Below, piece after piece: positions 62,831 to 64,000 of a stretch of 64,000 bases of DNA. How positions within the stretch are numbered: position 1 is the stretch's first letter; each line of letters starts with the position of its first letter. The position numbers and the translations under genes were made by a program. Location of the stretch: assembly GCA_023053685.1 (NCBI GenBank), contig JALIGW010000288.1, positions 1-64,000 on the forward strand, written 5' to 3'. The notes beneath the pieces were generated by a model. It saw nothing but the letters and a program-made list of their open reading frames with translations, was not told where the DNA came from and did no database searches. The stretch is from Diadophis punctatus similis. Taxonomy: Eukaryota; Chordata; Lepidosauria; Squamata; Dipsadidae.

Positions 62831-64000
62831 TTCTCAATTCAGCCCAAAAACATCACTTTTGACAAACACCTCAGAAATGAAAATGAAACACATATTCCTG
62901 TTCCCCACAGGCTGGAAAGCTGAATTCTCGCTTGATTTTTGATTCCGAGCCTACCCTGAAAAGCTAGCACAAAGTCTAACACAGCATTCGCCTTAGGATT
63001 CAATTCAGCCCAAAAACATCACTTTTGACAAACACCTCAGAAATGAAAAAGAAACACATATTCCTGTTCCCCACGGGCTGGAAAGCCGAATTCTCGCTCA
63101 ATTTTTGATTCCGACCTTTCCCAGAAGAGCTAGCCCAAGGTCTAACCCAGCATTCGCCTTATTTCTCAATTCAGCCCAAAAACATCACTTTTGACAAACA
63201 CCTCAGAAATGAAAAAGAAACACATATTCCTGTTCCCCATGGGCTGGAAAGCTGAATTCTCGCTTGATTATTGATTCTGACCTTTTCCTGAAGAGCTAGC
63301 CCAAGGTCTAACACAGCATTCGACTTATTTCTCAATTCAGCCCAAAAACATCACTTTTGACAAACACCTCAGAAATGAAAATGAAACACATATTCCTGTT
63401 CCCCACAGGCTGGAAAGCTGAATTCTCGCTTGATTTTTGATTCCGAGCCTACCCTGAAAAGCTAGCCCAAAGTCTAACACAGCATTCGCCTTAGGATTCA
63501 ATTCAGCCCAAAAACATCACTTTTGACAAACACCTCAGAAATGAAAAAGAAACACATATTCCTGTTCCCCACGGGCTGGAAAGCCGAATTCTCGCTCAAT
63601 TTTTGATTCCGACCTTTCCCTGAAGAGCTAGCCCAAGGTCTAACCCAGCATTCGCCTTATTTCTCAATTCAGCCCAAAAACATCACTTTTGACAAACACC
63701 TCAGAAATGAAAAAGAAACACATATTCCTGTTCCCCATGGGCTGGAAAGCCGAATTCTCGCTTGATTATTGATTCTGACCTTTCCCTGAAGAGCTAGCGC
63801 AAGGTCTAACTCAGCACTCGCCTTATTTCTCAATTCAGCCCAAAAACATCACTTTTGACAAACACCTCAGAAATGAAAATGAAACACATATTCCTGTTCC
63901 CCACGGGCTGGAAAGCTGAATTCTCGCTTGATTTTTGATTCCGAGCCTACACTGAAAAGCTAGCCCAAAGTCTAACACAGCATTCGCCTTAGGATTCAAT

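Larger units (their letters stand above)
1..64000. repeat. Tandem satellite array, ~166-bp monomer, ~385 copies
   Basis: The whole window is one head-to-tail array. Anchors such as acatattcctg, gctagccc and cagcattcgcc recur every 166 bp from the first line to the last, always in the same orientation, with no inverted monomer and no non-satellite insertion seen. 64,000/166 gives about 385 monomers. Both window edges fall inside a monomer, so the array is longer than the window. Monomers differ by scattered substitutions and small indels and fall into recurrent variant classes that are reused in blocks (see the other entries). Known biology: arrays with nucleosome-sized monomers and block homogenisation are typical of eukaryotic centromeric or heterochromatic satellites. 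Inference: this is such a locus. The species and the family name cannot be told from the sequence alone. Confidence 0.99.
31286..64000. repeat. Satellite domain B
   Basis: About 197 monomers with their own variant set: (1) cgggctggaaagccg with ctcgctcaatttttgatt; (2) gaaaatgaaac, caggctggaaagctg, cctgaaaagctagccc; (3) tgggctggaaagccg, gattattgattctgacc, gctagcgcaagg; (4) attcgtgttccgcacagg; (5) gattttcgattccaagcc; (6) ctcgatcaatttttg with ggtctaacccagc. Class 4 starts at 34,724, 36,384, 38,874, 41,859, 43,687, 44,026, 45,679, 46,010, 46,509, 49,989, 52,312, 52,644, 53,142, 55,298, 55,631, 58,608, 59,761 and 60,923. The spacings are 10, 15, 18, 11, 2, 10, 2, 3, 21, 14, 2, 3, 13, 2, 18, 7 and 7 monomers. 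No gene, RNA gene or mobile element was seen. Confidence 0.93.

Noticed and set aside
1..64000. Possible change of array orientation, because open frames are mostly on the - strand before ~31 kb and on the + strand after
   Set aside because: The monomers run in the same direction throughout. The switch in open-frame strand reflects which variants carry stop codons in domains A and B.
1..64000. CRISPR array
   Set aside because: The repeat is a continuous 166-bp tandem unit with no unique spacers, far longer than CRISPR repeats, and there are no cas genes.
1..64000. CENP-B box (nTTCGnnnnAnnCGGGn)
   Set aside because: The monomer has attcgccttattt, which fits the first half (TTCG, then A four bases later), but the required CGGG is absent (tctc or attc instead). 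The attcgtgttccccacggg form at 18,498 and 28,915 lacks the A and has CGGG two bases too far. A match to five of nine core bases is not enough.
1..64000. Promoters, tRNA or polymerase III boxes, telomere repeats
   Set aside because: A/T tracts such as gatttttgatt and aacacatattcc recur once per monomer but show no convincing promoter arrangement. No cloverleaf-forming segment or TTAGGG/TTTAGGG-type run was seen; ccttagg is a single short match.
1..64000. Assignment to a named satellite or species
   Set aside because: Several plants and animals have satellites of about 166 bp. Length alone is not diagnostic, and I cannot match the monomer sequence from memory.

Overview
The window is one uninterrupted tandem satellite DNA array. 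A monomer of about 166 bp repeats head to tail roughly 385 times, always in the same orientation, and both window edges cut through a monomer. I found no convincing gene, RNA gene, transposon, CRISPR array or unique spacer. A megabase-type satellite like this points to a eukaryotic nuclear genome, most likely a centromeric, pericentromeric or other heterochromatic block. Nothing in the sequence identifies the species, and I do not recognise the monomer as a named family. The monomer is about 43% G+C, carries five CpG sites, an EcoRI site (GAATTC) and an NheI site (GCTAGC), and has several short A/T tracts.

Two sequence domains can be told apart by monomer variants. Domain A (about 1-31,280) uses variants such as cgagcctaccctgaagagc, ggaacgccgaattcttgc, tcaattagccaaaaaacatc and the marker ccttttccccaaaggctg. 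Domain B (about 31,286-64,000) uses ctcgctcaatttttgatt, cctgaaaagctagccc, gctagcgcaagg and the marker attcgtgttccgcacagg. The switch from A to B falls inside one chimeric monomer at 31,273-31,286. A 0.9-kb patch of domain B also lies inside domain A at 20,872-21,755, because a 10.4-kb segment spanning the A/B junction was duplicated in tandem (11,656-21,755 and 21,756-32,168).

Above the monomer level the array is a mosaic of nested segmental duplications whose offsets are whole numbers of monomers (1, 7, 10, 16, 20, 26, 49/52, 58 and about 63 monomers). No single higher-order period runs through the window. This is the pattern expected from repeated unequal exchange or replication slippage between registered monomers. 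The two 10.4-kb copies differ almost only by one-base homopolymer length changes and one 332-bp (two-monomer) deletion, so that duplication is very recent. Some of the one-base differences may be consensus errors, and similar indels cluster at about 43.9-49.6 kb and 53.9-56.7 kb.

There is no gene network to describe. The possible role is structural: if the array is transcribed or bound by a centromeric histone, that must come from chromatin data. The apparent reading frames of 61-143 codons are the same satellite read in open frames, and the monomer length (166, not divisible by 3) shifts frame at every repeat. They are listed as rejected.
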